Shown: positions 45,460 to 54,481 of the stretch, piece by piece
Numbering within the stretch: position 1 is the stretch's first letter
How the letters are laid out: each line of letters begins with the position of its first letter
Notes under the pieces: model-generated
Seen by the model: only the letters and a program-made list of their open reading frames with translations
Databases searched by the model: none
Told to the model about the DNA's origin: nothing
Assembly: GCA_001567505.1 (NCBI GenBank)
Contig: LLEU01000030.1
Span: 122,857-186,856, forward strand
DNA length: 64,000 nucleotides
Source: Acidobacteria bacterium OLB17
GTDB taxonomy: Bacteria; Acidobacteriota; Blastocatellia; Pyrinomonadales; Pyrinomonadaceae
Direction: 5' to 3'
Made by a program: the position numbers and the translations under genes

Positions 45460-46686
45460 ATGCCATTCGATATTTTGTTCGATGAGCCGGAAAAGGCTCA
45501 GGTCGGGCCGCCGGAATTACTCGAGCACAGCCTGAACCAATATTTTCCGGAACTCCTGCAGATCGGATCGACCCGCGAGCTTGCCGCTCGGCCGGTCGTT
45601 GAAAAGATACGCAATGATGCGGAACGCATCCTGAACTCGGTCGTCGTGGGCGGAGCGGCCGCAAGTGACACGGCCGGACGAAGTGATACCGCGATCTCTG
45701 CCATCGCTTGGAACATCGAACGCGGCATCCAACTGGACGGGATCATCGAGGCCCTAAGGGCCGACGAACGCCTTAACGATGCCGACGTGCTGCTGCTGAC
45801 CGAACTCGACCACGGAATGGCTCGGAGCGGCAATCGCTTCGTCGTGGAGGAGATCGCGGCCTCGCTCGGCCTTGAGTACGCGTTCGCACCGGTTTACATC
45901 GCGCTCCAGAAGGGAAGCGGCGTCGAATCGGAGGTCGCGGGCGAGAATACACGTTCGATCCACGGCCTCGCGATGCTTTCGCGTTTCCCGATGAGGAATG
46001 TCCATGCGGTCGCTCTCCCGAACGGGAAGGACAAGATGTGGGGCAAGGAGAAGCGGCTCGGGCATCTGCGGGCACTTTTTGCGGATATTCAGCACCCTTT
46101 GGGTACTTTCCGTGCCGTCACCGTTCACCTTGATGCTCACTGCTCGCGGGCCCATAGGCGGCTGCAGATAAAGATCGTTCTCGACCACCTCGACACGCTC
46201 CCGAAGCTGCCAACATTGATCGGCGGCGATTGGAATACGACGGGCTTCAACTCGCAAAGCTCGACACGGGCAATTATGGGCTACTGGCGGCGCGTCTTCA
46301 TGGGGCCGAAGAACGTCGCTTTAAATCACCTTCCGCATCCGGAGCGTTTCTTTGAGAGGCCGATGTTCGCTGACCTCGAGAGCCGCGGCTATGAATTCCG
46401 CAAATTCAACGAGCTCGGCGTCGGGACGCTCCATTACGATGTCGGCAGCATCGAGAAGAACACGAACTTGCGGGATTGGGTTCCCGCCTGGTGTTTTCCT
46501 TTTATCTTCTGGGCGGCCGGGCGTGTCGGAGGAAAGGTCTCGGGCAGGCTCGATTGGTTCGCCGGCAAAGGGCTCGAAAGGGTAGATCCGCCAAAGACGA
46601 TCGGCGAGCTCGTAACTTCTGACGGGCAGCCGCTCTCGGATCACGATGCGATCTCGCTCGCGTTTCGTCCGTCAAAAGGGTGGTGA
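45460..46686 (+). CDS. Endonuclease/exonuclease/phosphatase-family hydrolase
   Basis: This is a 408-residue EEP-fold enzyme. Catalytic segments: AIAWNIERGIQLDGII, DVLLLTELDHGMARSGNRF, GLAMLSRFP, VTVHLDAHCSRAHRR, LIGGDWNTTGFNS, and QPLSDHDAISLAF with the final Asp-His. The N-terminal 80 residues are an extra acidic helical domain not typical of the fold. Members cleave phosphodiester or phosphomonoester bonds in nucleic acids or lipids; the substrate is undetermined. Confidence 0.85.
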   Translation: MPFDILFDEPEKAQVGPPELLEHSLNQYFPELLQIGSTRELAARPVVEKIRNDAERILNSVVVGGAAASDTAGRSDTAISAIAWNIERGIQLDGIIEALRADERLNDADVLLLTELDHGMARSGNRFVVEEIAASLGLEYAFAPVYIALQKGSGVESEVAGENTRSIHGLAMLSRFPMRNVHAVALPNGKDKMWGKEKRLGHLRALFADIQHPLGTFRAVTVHLDAHCSRAHRRLQIKIVLDHLDTLPKLPTLIGGDWNTTGFNSQSSTRAIMGYWRRVFMGPKNVALNHLPHPERFFERPMFADLESRGYEFRKFNELGVGTLHYDVGSIEKNTNLRDWVPAWCFPFIFWAAGRVGGKVSGRLDWFAGKGLERVDPPKTIGELVTSDGQPLSDHDAISLAFRPSKGW

Positions 46687-46736
46687 GCCGAATGGCAATT
46701 ATGTATTTCGATGTGTAAAATGCTAAAAATATAGTT

Positions 46737-46988
46737 ATGGAAGTCGCATTTACGCAAACACTTAGCTTTGACGCCGATACGTTCGAATACGAGACGGTCG
46801 ATTCACAGAATGGCAACGCGTCGGTCATCCGTTTTCCTGTTGATCCGAAGCAGGTAAGTCCGGGCGACGTCGTTGTCGTCGTCAAAAAGGAAGATATTTT
46901 TTTTCACGCCCTCATCGGCAAGATCGAGAACGGTTATGCCTACGCTTCCGATCCGAAGGGCTCGCTGCTTCCGGCGGGTGTGCAGTAG
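46737..46988 (+). CDS. Small protein of unknown function
   Basis: This is an 83-residue acidic protein made mostly of beta strands (VAFTQTLSFDADTFEYETV, GDVVVVVKKEDIFFHALIGKIENGYAYAS). It looks like a small barrel; no family is recognised. The 50 bases upstream hold an AT-rich stretch (TAAAAT...TATAG) that could be a promoter. It lies just before the tRNA-Ala gene. Confidence 0.6.
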   Translation: MEVAFTQTLSFDADTFEYETVDSQNGNASVIRFPVDPKQVSPGDVVVVVKKEDIFFHALIGKIENGYAYASDPKGSLLPAGVQ

Positions 46989-47006
46989 ATAACAGTACCG
47001 AATTTT

Positions 47007-47082
47007 GGGGATGTAGCTCAGCTGGGAGAGCGCGGCGTTCGCAATGCCGAGGTCAGGGGTTCGATCCCCCTCATCTCCACCA
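47007..47082 (+). tRNA. tRNA-Ala (anticodon CGC)
   Basis: The cloverleaf is complete: acceptor GGGGATG paired with CATCTCC (one G-T), a D-arm with GCTC/GAGC, anticodon stem CGGCG/TGCCG around loop TTCGCAA, T-arm AGGGG-TTCGATC-CCCCT, and an encoded CCA. Anticodon CGC reads the alanine codon GCG. Confidence 0.96.
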
Positions 47083-47102
47083 ATTTTCCCTTAATTGAGA
47101 GT

Positions 47103-47134
47103 GGCGATCCTATTCTGGGTCGCCATTTGCTTTT
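47103..47134 (+). terminator. Terminator after tRNA-Ala
   Basis: An 8-bp stem GGCGATCC/GGGTCGCC (one wobble) with a 6-base loop is followed by ATTTGCTTTT. It stands about 20 bases after the tRNA end and spans the stop codon of the convergent MFS gene. Confidence 0.55.
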
Positions 47135-48366
47135 GCCGCTCCCATTTCCTGCTTTTTATAGAGGATTATAACGGCGAGGGCCGCAATGAATGCGCCGGCC
47201 GCCGCAACCGTTACGCCGTAGAACGCGACGGTGTAATCGCCGCCGTGCAGGTCAGCAAGGTAGCCGGTGATCTTGCCGCCGATCGCCGCCCCGATCACTT
47301 CGATGAGCGTGATCGTGCCGAGGATGCGGCCAGCGTCCGCACGCCCGAAAAGGTCGGACGCAAGGCGCTGGATCAGTACGAAGGTGCCGCCGTAACCCAA
47401 AGCGAACGGCAGAAGGAAGTAAAGTGCGGTCGCTGCCGAGAGGTCGAACAGCACGAGTGATGCCGCAAAGAGCAGAAAGGCGCAGAACGTCATCACTCGA
47501 ACGCTCCCGAATCTGTCGCTTGCGAATCCCGCGAGGAACTTGCCGCCGATGCTGATCGCAAAAAGTGCCGATTGGGCGAAGGCCGCCGTCTCGGCCGACA
47601 CGCCGATCTTTGGCGTTTGAAGATACAGAATGAACTGCTGGCTCGTCGCAAATATCGGATAAAAGACAAGTGCGGAACAGGCAGCGAGCGCCCAGAATAT
47701 CGGCTTACGCAAGGCCGCGGGCCACGAGATACCGTCAAGTTGGAGTGCTTCCGCCCCGGCCGTATTTTCTGATGGTTCACGGACAAGCAGCAGAACCGCG
47801 GGCAGGAGGACGAGCCAGACAAGAAGGCTTAAGGCCAACATTGCCTTTCGCCATCCGAAATTCTCGATCAAGGGCGATGCGATCAGCGGGATCAAGGCTC
47901 CGCCGAGACTCGTGCCGACGAGAGTGATGCCGAGAGCAGTTCCGCGGCCTTTATCGAACCAGCGTGAGACGAGAACAACGCACGGGGCGACACCGATAAA
48001 CCCGAGTGACGATCCCATCAACGCACGCGCGGCGTAGATCAAGGCGACGCTTTCGCCCGCAGAATGCAGTATGAGGCCGCTTCCGAGCAGTATGCAGCCG
48101 GCGGTCATTACCGCCTTCAGCGGGAATCGCAAAGCAAGCCATCCGCCTACGAGCGAAAAGACACCCGACAAAAGGAACGTGATATTCGCAGAATTCGCGA
48201 TGAACGTTTCTGCATGCGCGGCCGCGATCGCACCGCTTGCGACAAAGTCTTCGCGAAGCGGTTTGTAGAATGGCGGGAGTCCGCCGATCGAAAGGCCGTT
48301 GCTGACAATGAGTGAGAGTGCAGCAACGGCCACTGTGCTCCACGCAGAAGATCGTTCGTTGGTCAC
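47110..48366 (-). CDS. MFS transporter, monocarboxylate/oxalate-exchanger-like
   Basis: This is a 418-residue twelve-helix major facilitator starting with GTG at 48366. FSLVGGWLALRFPLKAV is the loop 2-3 motif. SRWFDKGRGTALGITLVGTSLGGALIPLI is the RWFxKrRGxAxGi segment that marks the monocarboxylate-porter/OFA-type group, suggesting an organic anion substrate. The exact solute is unknown. Confidence 0.87.
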   Translation of the reverse strand: MTNERSSAWSTVAVAALSLIVSNGLSIGGLPPFYKPLREDFVASGAIAAAHAETFIANSANITFLLSGVFSLVGGWLALRFPLKAVMTAGCILLGSGLILHSAGESVALIYAARALMGSSLGFIGVAPCVVLVSRWFDKGRGTALGITLVGTSLGGALIPLIASPLIENFGWRKAMLALSLLVWLVLLPAVLLLVREPSENTAGAEALQLDGISWPAALRKPIFWALAACSALVFYPIFATSQQFILYLQTPKIGVSAETAAFAQSALFAISIGGKFLAGFASDRFGSVRVMTFCAFLLFAASLVLFDLSAATALYFLLPFALGYGGTFVLIQRLASDLFGRADAGRILGTITLIEVIGAAIGGKITGYLADLHGGDYTVAFYGVTVAAAGAFIAALAVIILYKKQEMGAAKANGDPE

Positions 48367-48371
48367 GCGTC

Positions 48372-50177
48372 CTATTTTAGCGGCGTGATGATCCTGCCGA
48401 CAGGATAAACGCCTTGTTTCTGGTTGAGAAAGTACGGCGTTCGCTCGTAGAAGAACTGAAGGCGCGCACGCGGATTCCGAGCGAAATTCGGGTCAAGCAG
48501 CCGCCTGTCGAATTCCTCTTTCAGCTTCGGGTCTTTCGCGAGCATCTCGCGTGCGAGCTTTTCGAGGGCGTAACCCGAACCAAATTCCTTCAGCTCGAAT
48601 ATCGAGTTAAAGAAGCCCCAAAGCACGAAAGAATCCGGACCTGCGGGCTCAAGCAAATGGATCGCGACATTTGCCGCCTCCTGGTCCATCGGGACGATCA
48701 CCGAACCCGCAGCGTAAGTGCGTTTCTCGGTGTAGCGGACCGGTTTTGTCCTCAGCGTGATGCGATTCTCGAAAGATGACGTCGCCCATTTCGGTTCGGT
48801 CAGGTGATAGCTCTCGACCTCGATCGTCAGCGGCTTTTTGATCGTCTGAAGCCGAAGGCCGTGCAGCTTGAGCACCTCGATCACGTCCTTGTACTGCGGC
48901 GGAATGATGTATGCAAGCGGCGGAGCGACGGACGTTTCAACACGTCCTTCATCAAACTTCCTGATGGTGTATTCCTTTGGCGTCGAGCCGTAAACAAGCA
49001 TCTTTCCGCCCGAAATGTCCGAATCCCGTACGGAATATTCAACGCCCTTGAACTTCATCTCGGTCGGCTTGTCGGTGACCGAAAGCGTGAGCGGGAATTC
49101 GCGTTTCGGATCGTACGACCTTCCTCGCTGGATTGTCTGCATATCCGACATGGTATCGACGGCGAAAAGGCTGTCCTTTGATCGCCCGATCTCCTCGATA
49201 AAGTAGCGGAGCGTGTCGTACGTGCCGCGAACACGCGAACGATACGGTTTATAGACGTGAGTTTCGATAAGGAGCCCAACGCGATTCCTTAGCGGCGTGT
49301 AACCGGTCGAGAATCGCGGTGTCGCAATGAATGTGGCGATGCCGCTCGTGATCTCTCGCCCCGCAAATTCGACGTAGTGCGTAAGAATGTTGCCTTCTTT
49401 CTCGATCTTCGGGACAACGCGGCCGTCAAAATGCTCGTCCATCCAATCCTTTATCTTCGGGTCGATCTCCTGAAAATGCGCGTATTCGTAAGTGATGTTG
49501 TACTGAAAATCGGCGCCGTCCGTGACGTGGCAGTCGATGAAAACGTCCGGCTTCCATTCGTTCCACAGCTTGAGCCAACCGCGTGTTTCGGGCGCATCGG
49601 CCTTCATATAATCCCGGTTAAGGTTCAGGTTGGTGGCATTCGCACGAAAGCCCATCTCCGCGGGCCCGTTCTGCCCGAAACGCATATACGGGTTGGAATT
49701 CTCGTGGCCATCGACGTTGTAGATCACCTGGAAAAGTATCACAACATTGTCGAGCAGCTTTGTGCGTGTTTTTGTGATCGCAATGTCCCGAAGCAGGGCA
49801 AACCCCGCGTCCTTGCCGTCGATCTCGCCCGCGTGAATACCGGCCTGGACAAGCACGACGGCCTTTCCCTGTTCCTTTGCGAGTTTCGGCGTGAATGCGC
49901 CGTCGCTTGCCGCAATAAGAAGGGGAAGGTCGCGTCCTTCGCCACTCTTTCCGTAGGTCGTGTATTTGATCAAAGCCGAGGCCGCGTCGAGCTTCTTGGC
50001 GAACGCTACCGCCTGCGCGTAAGTGCCGGTGCGGTCGTAGTTCGTTCTCTCCGCAACGGTCTGCCATTCACGCGGGACGCGTCCCATATCGCTCTGTGCT
50101 GAAGAGCTTTGTACGGCGAACGAAATTCCTAAGAGAAGCGAGACGGAAAACACGCTGAGGCGAGTCAAATTGTTCAT
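48372..50177 (-). CDS. Exported M14-family zinc carboxypeptidase
   Basis: This is a 601-residue protein with a Sec signal (LSVFSVSLLLGISFAVQSSSA-Q). The M14 zinc site begins VQAGIHAGEIDGKDAG (HxxE). Further on are the NVDGHENSN segment, NLNRDYMKADAPETRG and FIDCHVTDGADFQYN with the third ligand. A C-terminal beta domain follows. It probably removes C-terminal residues from peptides in the periplasm. It lies 5 bases from the MFS gene on the same strand. Confidence 0.9.
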   Translation of the reverse strand: MNNLTRLSVFSVSLLLGISFAVQSSSAQSDMGRVPREWQTVAERTNYDRTGTYAQAVAFAKKLDAASALIKYTTYGKSGEGRDLPLLIAASDGAFTPKLAKEQGKAVVLVQAGIHAGEIDGKDAGFALLRDIAITKTRTKLLDNVVILFQVIYNVDGHENSNPYMRFGQNGPAEMGFRANATNLNLNRDYMKADAPETRGWLKLWNEWKPDVFIDCHVTDGADFQYNITYEYAHFQEIDPKIKDWMDEHFDGRVVPKIEKEGNILTHYVEFAGREITSGIATFIATPRFSTGYTPLRNRVGLLIETHVYKPYRSRVRGTYDTLRYFIEEIGRSKDSLFAVDTMSDMQTIQRGRSYDPKREFPLTLSVTDKPTEMKFKGVEYSVRDSDISGGKMLVYGSTPKEYTIRKFDEGRVETSVAPPLAYIIPPQYKDVIEVLKLHGLRLQTIKKPLTIEVESYHLTEPKWATSSFENRITLRTKPVRYTEKRTYAAGSVIVPMDQEAANVAIHLLEPAGPDSFVLWGFFNSIFELKEFGSGYALEKLAREMLAKDPKLKEEFDRRLLDPNFARNPRARLQFFYERTPYFLNQKQGVYPVGRIITPLK

Positions 50178-50237
50178 AGGTCGGTGAATATACGCATTAT
50201 TGCCTGTAAGGTTTCAGGAAAGCAGGAAGAAGGTCGG

Positions 50238-50891
50238 CTACGTTTGCAAATACTCCGGAATGGCCGCTTCCGGGAGGTTTCGTTCGTCGGCGATCGGAGC
50301 TCCGGTGACCGTCCGGAGCGGCAGAACTCCGGCCCATATCGGCAGCGAATAGTCTTCCTCATCGTCCTTCGGCGGGCCGACACGCACTTTTGCGGAGGCT
50401 TCCGCGAGCGGCACCCGAAGGACCGTAGTGCCCTTTAGTTCCTTGTCGGTCGGCGGCCGCACATCTTTCCAGCGGCCCCTGATGATGTGTTCGGTCAAGA
50501 TCTCGAGCGCCTTCGCCTTCTCTGCCTTTTCGGCGATCACGGACGCCCTTCCGTAGATCACGACCGAACGATAATTGATCGAATGGTGAAATGCGGAACG
50601 CGCGAGGACGACGCCGTCAACCAGCGTTACCGTCACGCAGACATCGATGCCGCCGGCGAGGTCGCGAAGCATTCGGCTTGCCGCAGAACCGTGAATGATC
50701 AGGTCGCCGCCGTCGCGCCCGTAGGCGGTCGGAATAACGGCCGGGCCATGTTCGGTGTTGAAGCCGACGTGGCAAATGAAGCCCTCATCGAGGATGGCCT
50801 CGATCGTCTCGCGATCGTATTTTCCGCGGTCGGGAAGCCGTTTTACTCGGACTCGCGGTGTCGAAGGGCCCGTGTTGGTACTCTCGTTCAT
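50238..50891 (-). CDS. Pyridoxamine 5'-phosphate oxidase-related FMN-binding protein
   Basis: From ATG 50891 the protein is 217 residues, a split-barrel flavin-binding protein of the Pyridox_ox_2/NimA-like group. Seen: FICHVGFNTEHGPAVIPTAYGRDGGDLIIHGSAASRMLRD and HHSINYRSVVIYGRASVI, with a proline-rich C-terminus. Members bind FMN, heme or F420; the reaction is unknown. ATG overlaps the polA stop as TAATG, so it is coupled to polA. Confidence 0.88.
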   Translation of the reverse strand: MNESTNTGPSTPRVRVKRLPDRGKYDRETIEAILDEGFICHVGFNTEHGPAVIPTAYGRDGGDLIIHGSAASRMLRDLAGGIDVCVTVTLVDGVVLARSAFHHSINYRSVVIYGRASVIAEKAEKAKALEILTEHIIRGRWKDVRPPTDKELKGTTVLRVPLAEASAKVRVGPPKDDEEDYSLPIWAGVLPLRTVTGAPIADERNLPEAAIPEYLQT

Positions 50892-53605
50892 TATTTTGCG
50901 TCCATCCAATTATCGCCGACGCCGACCTCGACGATCAGCGGCACATCGAGTTTTGCGGCAGCCTCCATTTCGGCCTTGACGACCTCCGATGCTCGCTCGA
51001 CCTCGTCAACCGGAGCTTCGAACAGCAGTTCATCGTGAACCTGCATTATCATCTTCGTCCGCAGGCCCTCGTCCCGCAGAGCCTTTTCGACGCGTATCAT
51101 CGCGAGCTTGACGATGTCGCTTGCCGTACCCTGGATCGGCATATTGATCGCCTCACGTTCTTGGCGGGAGCGAACGGTGAAGTTACGGTCGTTGATCGAA
51201 GGGAAGTATCGACGCCTTCCGAACAACGACGTAACGAAACCATTCTTCTTGGCCTCCTGCGGGATCTCGTCCATATATTTTCGAATTCCCTTGTAGGTCT
51301 CGAAGTACGAATCGATCACCTGCCGAGCCTCCGCCCTTGAGATCCCGACGCGCGTCGAAAGCCCGAATGCCTCGACAGCGTAAGCGATGCCGAAATTCAC
51401 TATCTTCGCAAGACGCCGCTTTTCCTTCAGGTCATCTTCATCGACGGCGCCGAAGACAAGCCGTGCGGTGTTGGCGTGGATATCCTCGCCGTCGAGGAAC
51501 GCCTTTGTCATTACGGGATCGCGCGTTATGTGGGCAAGAATGCGGAGTTCGAGCTGCGAATAATCGGCAGAAATAAGCCTATTTCCGGCCTCGGGGATGA
51601 ATGCCCTGCGGATCTCGCGGCCGAGCGGCGTGCGCACGGGAATATTCTGCAGGTTCGGGTCGGTCGAGCTCAGGCGTCCCGTGGCCGCGACCGTCTGATT
51701 CAGAATGCCGTGAATACGGCCGTCATCTCGGATCATCTTCGGAAGGGCATCAGCGTAGGTCGCCCGAAGCTTGTCCATTTCACGATAGTCGATGATCAAT
51801 TGTGCGATCTCGTAGGTCTGCGCAAGTTCGACAAGCACATCGTGGCTCGTCGAGATCTGGCCGGTCGCGGTCTTCTTGCCCGTCTCGATGTTCAGCTCGG
51901 CAAAGACCTCGCCGACCTGTTTCGGCGATCCGATATTGAACTCCCGGCCGGCAAGCTCGAAAAGCCGTTTGCTCAGCGTTTCGAGCTGTCCGGAGATGTC
52001 CGCAGAGAATCGCCGCAGAGCTTCGCCATCAACTTTCATCCCGACAAGTTCGATATCAGCGAGAACGTCGATCATCGGGAGCTCGATCTCGGCATAAACC
52101 TTTTCCTGGCCGTTGGCCCGCAGCTTTTGCCGCACGACAGGAGTGACGCGCGACGCAATGTCGGCGGCCTCCGCGGCCCGAAAGGCCGATTCATCCCAGC
52201 CCTCAGGGACGGAATGTGCGATGTCGGTTTTCAAATATACTTGCGCGAGAAGTTCGAGCGGGTAGCTTGTCCTGCCGGGATCGAGCAAATATGCGGCGAC
52301 CATCACGTCGTCCGTCGTGCCGGTCGGGCGAATATCGAGTTTCCTGAGGGAGCCGTTAACGCTCTTTGCGTCATACGCCGCTTTAGCGAGCATCTTGTTC
52401 GTCAAGATGTCGCGGATCGCGGCTACCGCCTTTTCGCGTTCGTCGAAGGCCGCAAGATCAAGGTAGTATGCCTCGCCGCTGCCAAGCCCGATCCCAACGC
52501 CAACGGGTTCGTGCCGGTCATACGTGCTCGAGCGCTCGTTCGGATTCGGCTCGTTTACCGAGTAGCCGAAAACATCTGTCTCGAAAAGTTTTCTGATCAC
52601 CTTGTCGAGGCCCGCCATCTCCGACACGACAGAGTATGCGGTCTCGACCCTAGCGGCAGCTTCGCCGCCGGTATGCGTCGGGAAATTATCGAACAGCCCG
52701 GCGGAAGCATCCGAGAATTCCTTTATCAGGGATTTGAACTCAAGCTCGCGGAAAAGCTCGTAGGCCTTTTCGCGATCAGGGCCGCGATAGGCAAGTGTCT
52801 CAAGATCTACCTCGATAGGAACCTCGCAATGGATCGTCGCAAGCTCGAGCGACTGTTCGATCTGTTCGCGATTGTTCTGAAGGCTTTCGCGGTAGGTCTT
52901 ATGCGTCACCTCGTCGGCGCGGTCCATAGCGCCACGGGCCGAGCCAAAATCGAGCACGAGCTTTAACGCTCCCTTCTCACCGATGCCGGGAGCTCCCGGA
53001 ATATTATCGACCGAATCGCCCATCAACCCCAGCAGGTCGATGATCTTGCTCGGCGGCACGCCGAATTTCTTCTCGACCCAGGCCTCGTCACACCATTCGA
53101 TCGGCGGCACCGGCACCTTTCGGCGAAGGTTCTGCGCATTCTGACGCATCGCAATAACGTGCGGATCTTTTACGAGCTGACACAGGTCCTTGTCGTTCGA
53201 TACGATCACGCACTGCATCCCTTTTGCTGCGATCTGCTTTGATAGAGTGCCGATGATGTCGTCGGCCTCGTAACCGTCCATTTTCAGCACGGGAATACGA
53301 AATGCGTCACACACCTGCTCGATATAGGGAAGCTGCGAGAGCAGGTCATCGGGCATCGCCTCACGATTTGCCTTGTAATCGACAAAAGAGTCGTGTCGAA
53401 AGGTCGGTGCGAAAGTGTCCCAGACGGCGGCGATGTGGTCGGGTTTCTCGTCGTTCAGGAGCTTTCGCAGCATATTCGTAAAGACGAAAACTGCCTGCGT
53501 CACCTGGCCTTTGCTGTTGCGGAGCGGTTCCTGCTTCATCCCCATCGGTGCAAAGAACGCCCGATAGACGTGGCTCATCGCGTCAATAAGAAATACTCGC
53601 TTCAT
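50891..53605 (-). CDS. polA: DNA polymerase I
   Basis: Pol I fills gaps in repair and Okazaki processing. The 904-residue protein has a FEN-type 5' nuclease (FLIDAMSHVYRAFFA, DGYEADDIIGTLS, GIGEKGALKLV, about 1-290). The 3'-5' exonuclease-fold domain lacks the DxE catalytic pair (the strand reads VFGYSVNEP), so proofreading is probably inactive. The family A polymerase then carries DYSQLELRILAH, the RRLAKIVNFGIAYA O-helix and QVHDELLFE. ATG 53605 is clear. Confidence 0.96.
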   Translation of the reverse strand: MKRVFLIDAMSHVYRAFFAPMGMKQEPLRNSKGQVTQAVFVFTNMLRKLLNDEKPDHIAAVWDTFAPTFRHDSFVDYKANREAMPDDLLSQLPYIEQVCDAFRIPVLKMDGYEADDIIGTLSKQIAAKGMQCVIVSNDKDLCQLVKDPHVIAMRQNAQNLRRKVPVPPIEWCDEAWVEKKFGVPPSKIIDLLGLMGDSVDNIPGAPGIGEKGALKLVLDFGSARGAMDRADEVTHKTYRESLQNNREQIEQSLELATIHCEVPIEVDLETLAYRGPDREKAYELFRELEFKSLIKEFSDASAGLFDNFPTHTGGEAAARVETAYSVVSEMAGLDKVIRKLFETDVFGYSVNEPNPNERSSTYDRHEPVGVGIGLGSGEAYYLDLAAFDEREKAVAAIRDILTNKMLAKAAYDAKSVNGSLRKLDIRPTGTTDDVMVAAYLLDPGRTSYPLELLAQVYLKTDIAHSVPEGWDESAFRAAEAADIASRVTPVVRQKLRANGQEKVYAEIELPMIDVLADIELVGMKVDGEALRRFSADISGQLETLSKRLFELAGREFNIGSPKQVGEVFAELNIETGKKTATGQISTSHDVLVELAQTYEIAQLIIDYREMDKLRATYADALPKMIRDDGRIHGILNQTVAATGRLSSTDPNLQNIPVRTPLGREIRRAFIPEAGNRLISADYSQLELRILAHITRDPVMTKAFLDGEDIHANTARLVFGAVDEDDLKEKRRLAKIVNFGIAYAVEAFGLSTRVGISRAEARQVIDSYFETYKGIRKYMDEIPQEAKKNGFVTSLFGRRRYFPSINDRNFTVRSRQEREAINMPIQGTASDIVKLAMIRVEKALRDEGLRTKMIMQVHDELLFEAPVDEVERASEVVKAEMEAAAKLDVPLIVEVGVGDNWMDAK

Positions 53606-53611
53606 TTGGCG

Positions 53612-54199
53612 TTAGTTTATCACGCGCACGGCCCATGAACTGACCGCACGCTTCATTGAGGCCATCGAGTCTCGTGCGAATGAGCGTTGGAGATATCGAC
53701 TGATCGGATAGCCGAGCCGTGCAAGGAGAGCGTTCGGTTGCGAGAACGCGAGCAGGTCGTACCAAACTTCACCCGTTTCCGGATCGAAGTCGACAGAGAA
53801 ACGTTCCTCGCCCGATTCGACGTGTTCGCCGAGAGTTCCGTAGGCGAAGCCGAAACGCGTCGGTTCATCGAGAACATAGACGATCCGCGCCGAGCTCATC
53901 GAATAGAAACCGAGATGCGATACGACGATCGCGACGTTACGGCCAACCTCGATCGGCGTATCGTTCGGAACGAGCGTGACCCAGCCGAGATCGAACATCG
54001 TCCAGGTGCGGATCGCCTCTTTCGCCCGTTCGAATGCGGGTGTACCGTGTCCAAGAAGTGCGCGGTTGTGATCTACATTGTAGCCCGACGGGATCTCACC
54101 GGAAGTTGCACCCGTCGCGGAATACGAGAGCTTGCCGCCCGCTGCTTTAGCGAGGAATTCGCTTACGTCGCCGTCATCGGGCCTTAGAATGCGGAACAT
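53612..54199 (-). CDS. DUF1990 family protein
   Basis: This is a 195-residue DUF1990 protein of unknown function. Family segments: SGYNVDHNRALLGHGTPAFERAKEAIRTWTMFDLGWV, VAIVVSHLGFYSMSSARIVYV, RFGFAYGTLGEHVESGEERFSVD and LLAFSQPNALLARLGYPISRYLQRSFARDS. ATG 54199 is chosen over TTG 54208. Its stop is 6 bases before the polA start. Confidence 0.88.
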   Translation of the reverse strand: MFRILRPDDGDVSEFLAKAAGGKLSYSATGATSGEIPSGYNVDHNRALLGHGTPAFERAKEAIRTWTMFDLGWVTLVPNDTPIEVGRNVAIVVSHLGFYSMSSARIVYVLDEPTRFGFAYGTLGEHVESGEERFSVDFDPETGEVWYDLLAFSQPNALLARLGYPISRYLQRSFARDSMASMKRAVSSWAVRVIN

Positions 54200-54238
54200 C
54201 AAGGACAAAACTATGAGAATTTGAGTGCGGGAGCAAGT

Positions 54239-54268
54239 TTGACAATAAAATTGCGGCTACGCTATTCT
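54239..54268 (+). promoter_or_regulatory. Promoter of tRNA-Glu
   Basis: TTGACA (54239-54244) and TATTCT (54263-54268), with an 18-base spacer, lie about 50 bases before the tRNA. A 7-bp hairpin TTCGCCC/GGGCGAA (54274-54293) lies in the leader. Confidence 0.65.
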
Positions 54269-54315
54269 AACCGTTCGCCCAAAATAGGGCGAAGGCGAGC
54301 GTTTTCGCTAAATGT

Positions 54316-54390
54316 GTCCGGTTCGTCTAGGGGTTAGGACACCGCCCTTTCACGGCGGCAACACGGGTTCAAATCCCGTACCGGATACCA
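54316..54390 (+). tRNA. tRNA-Glu (anticodon TTC)
   Basis: The acceptor GTCCGGT pairs with ACCGGAT (the first pair is G-T). Anticodon loop CTTTCAC gives anticodon TTC for glutamate. T-arm ACGGG-TTCAAAT-CCCGT and encoded CCA are present. Same strand as the TPR gene that follows 91 bases later. Confidence 0.96.
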
Positions 54391-54481
54391 TCCTTTTCGG
54401 AAAATGCAGCATCACACTTAGGGTTTTGCACGCGAATTCGCCTGCACTCAGCATTGAGTCGGCGAATTTCTTGTTTTTGAG

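Noticed and set aside
51476..52966. 496-codon open frame on the plus strand opposite polA
   Set aside because: It is the antisense shadow of polA. The sequence is arginine-rich and matches no family, and polA motifs are intact on the other strand.
46989..54390. tRNA-Sec that would support the TGA reading
   Set aside because: Only tRNA-Ala and tRNA-Glu are present; no long-variable-arm tRNA with TCA anticodon is visible in the window.
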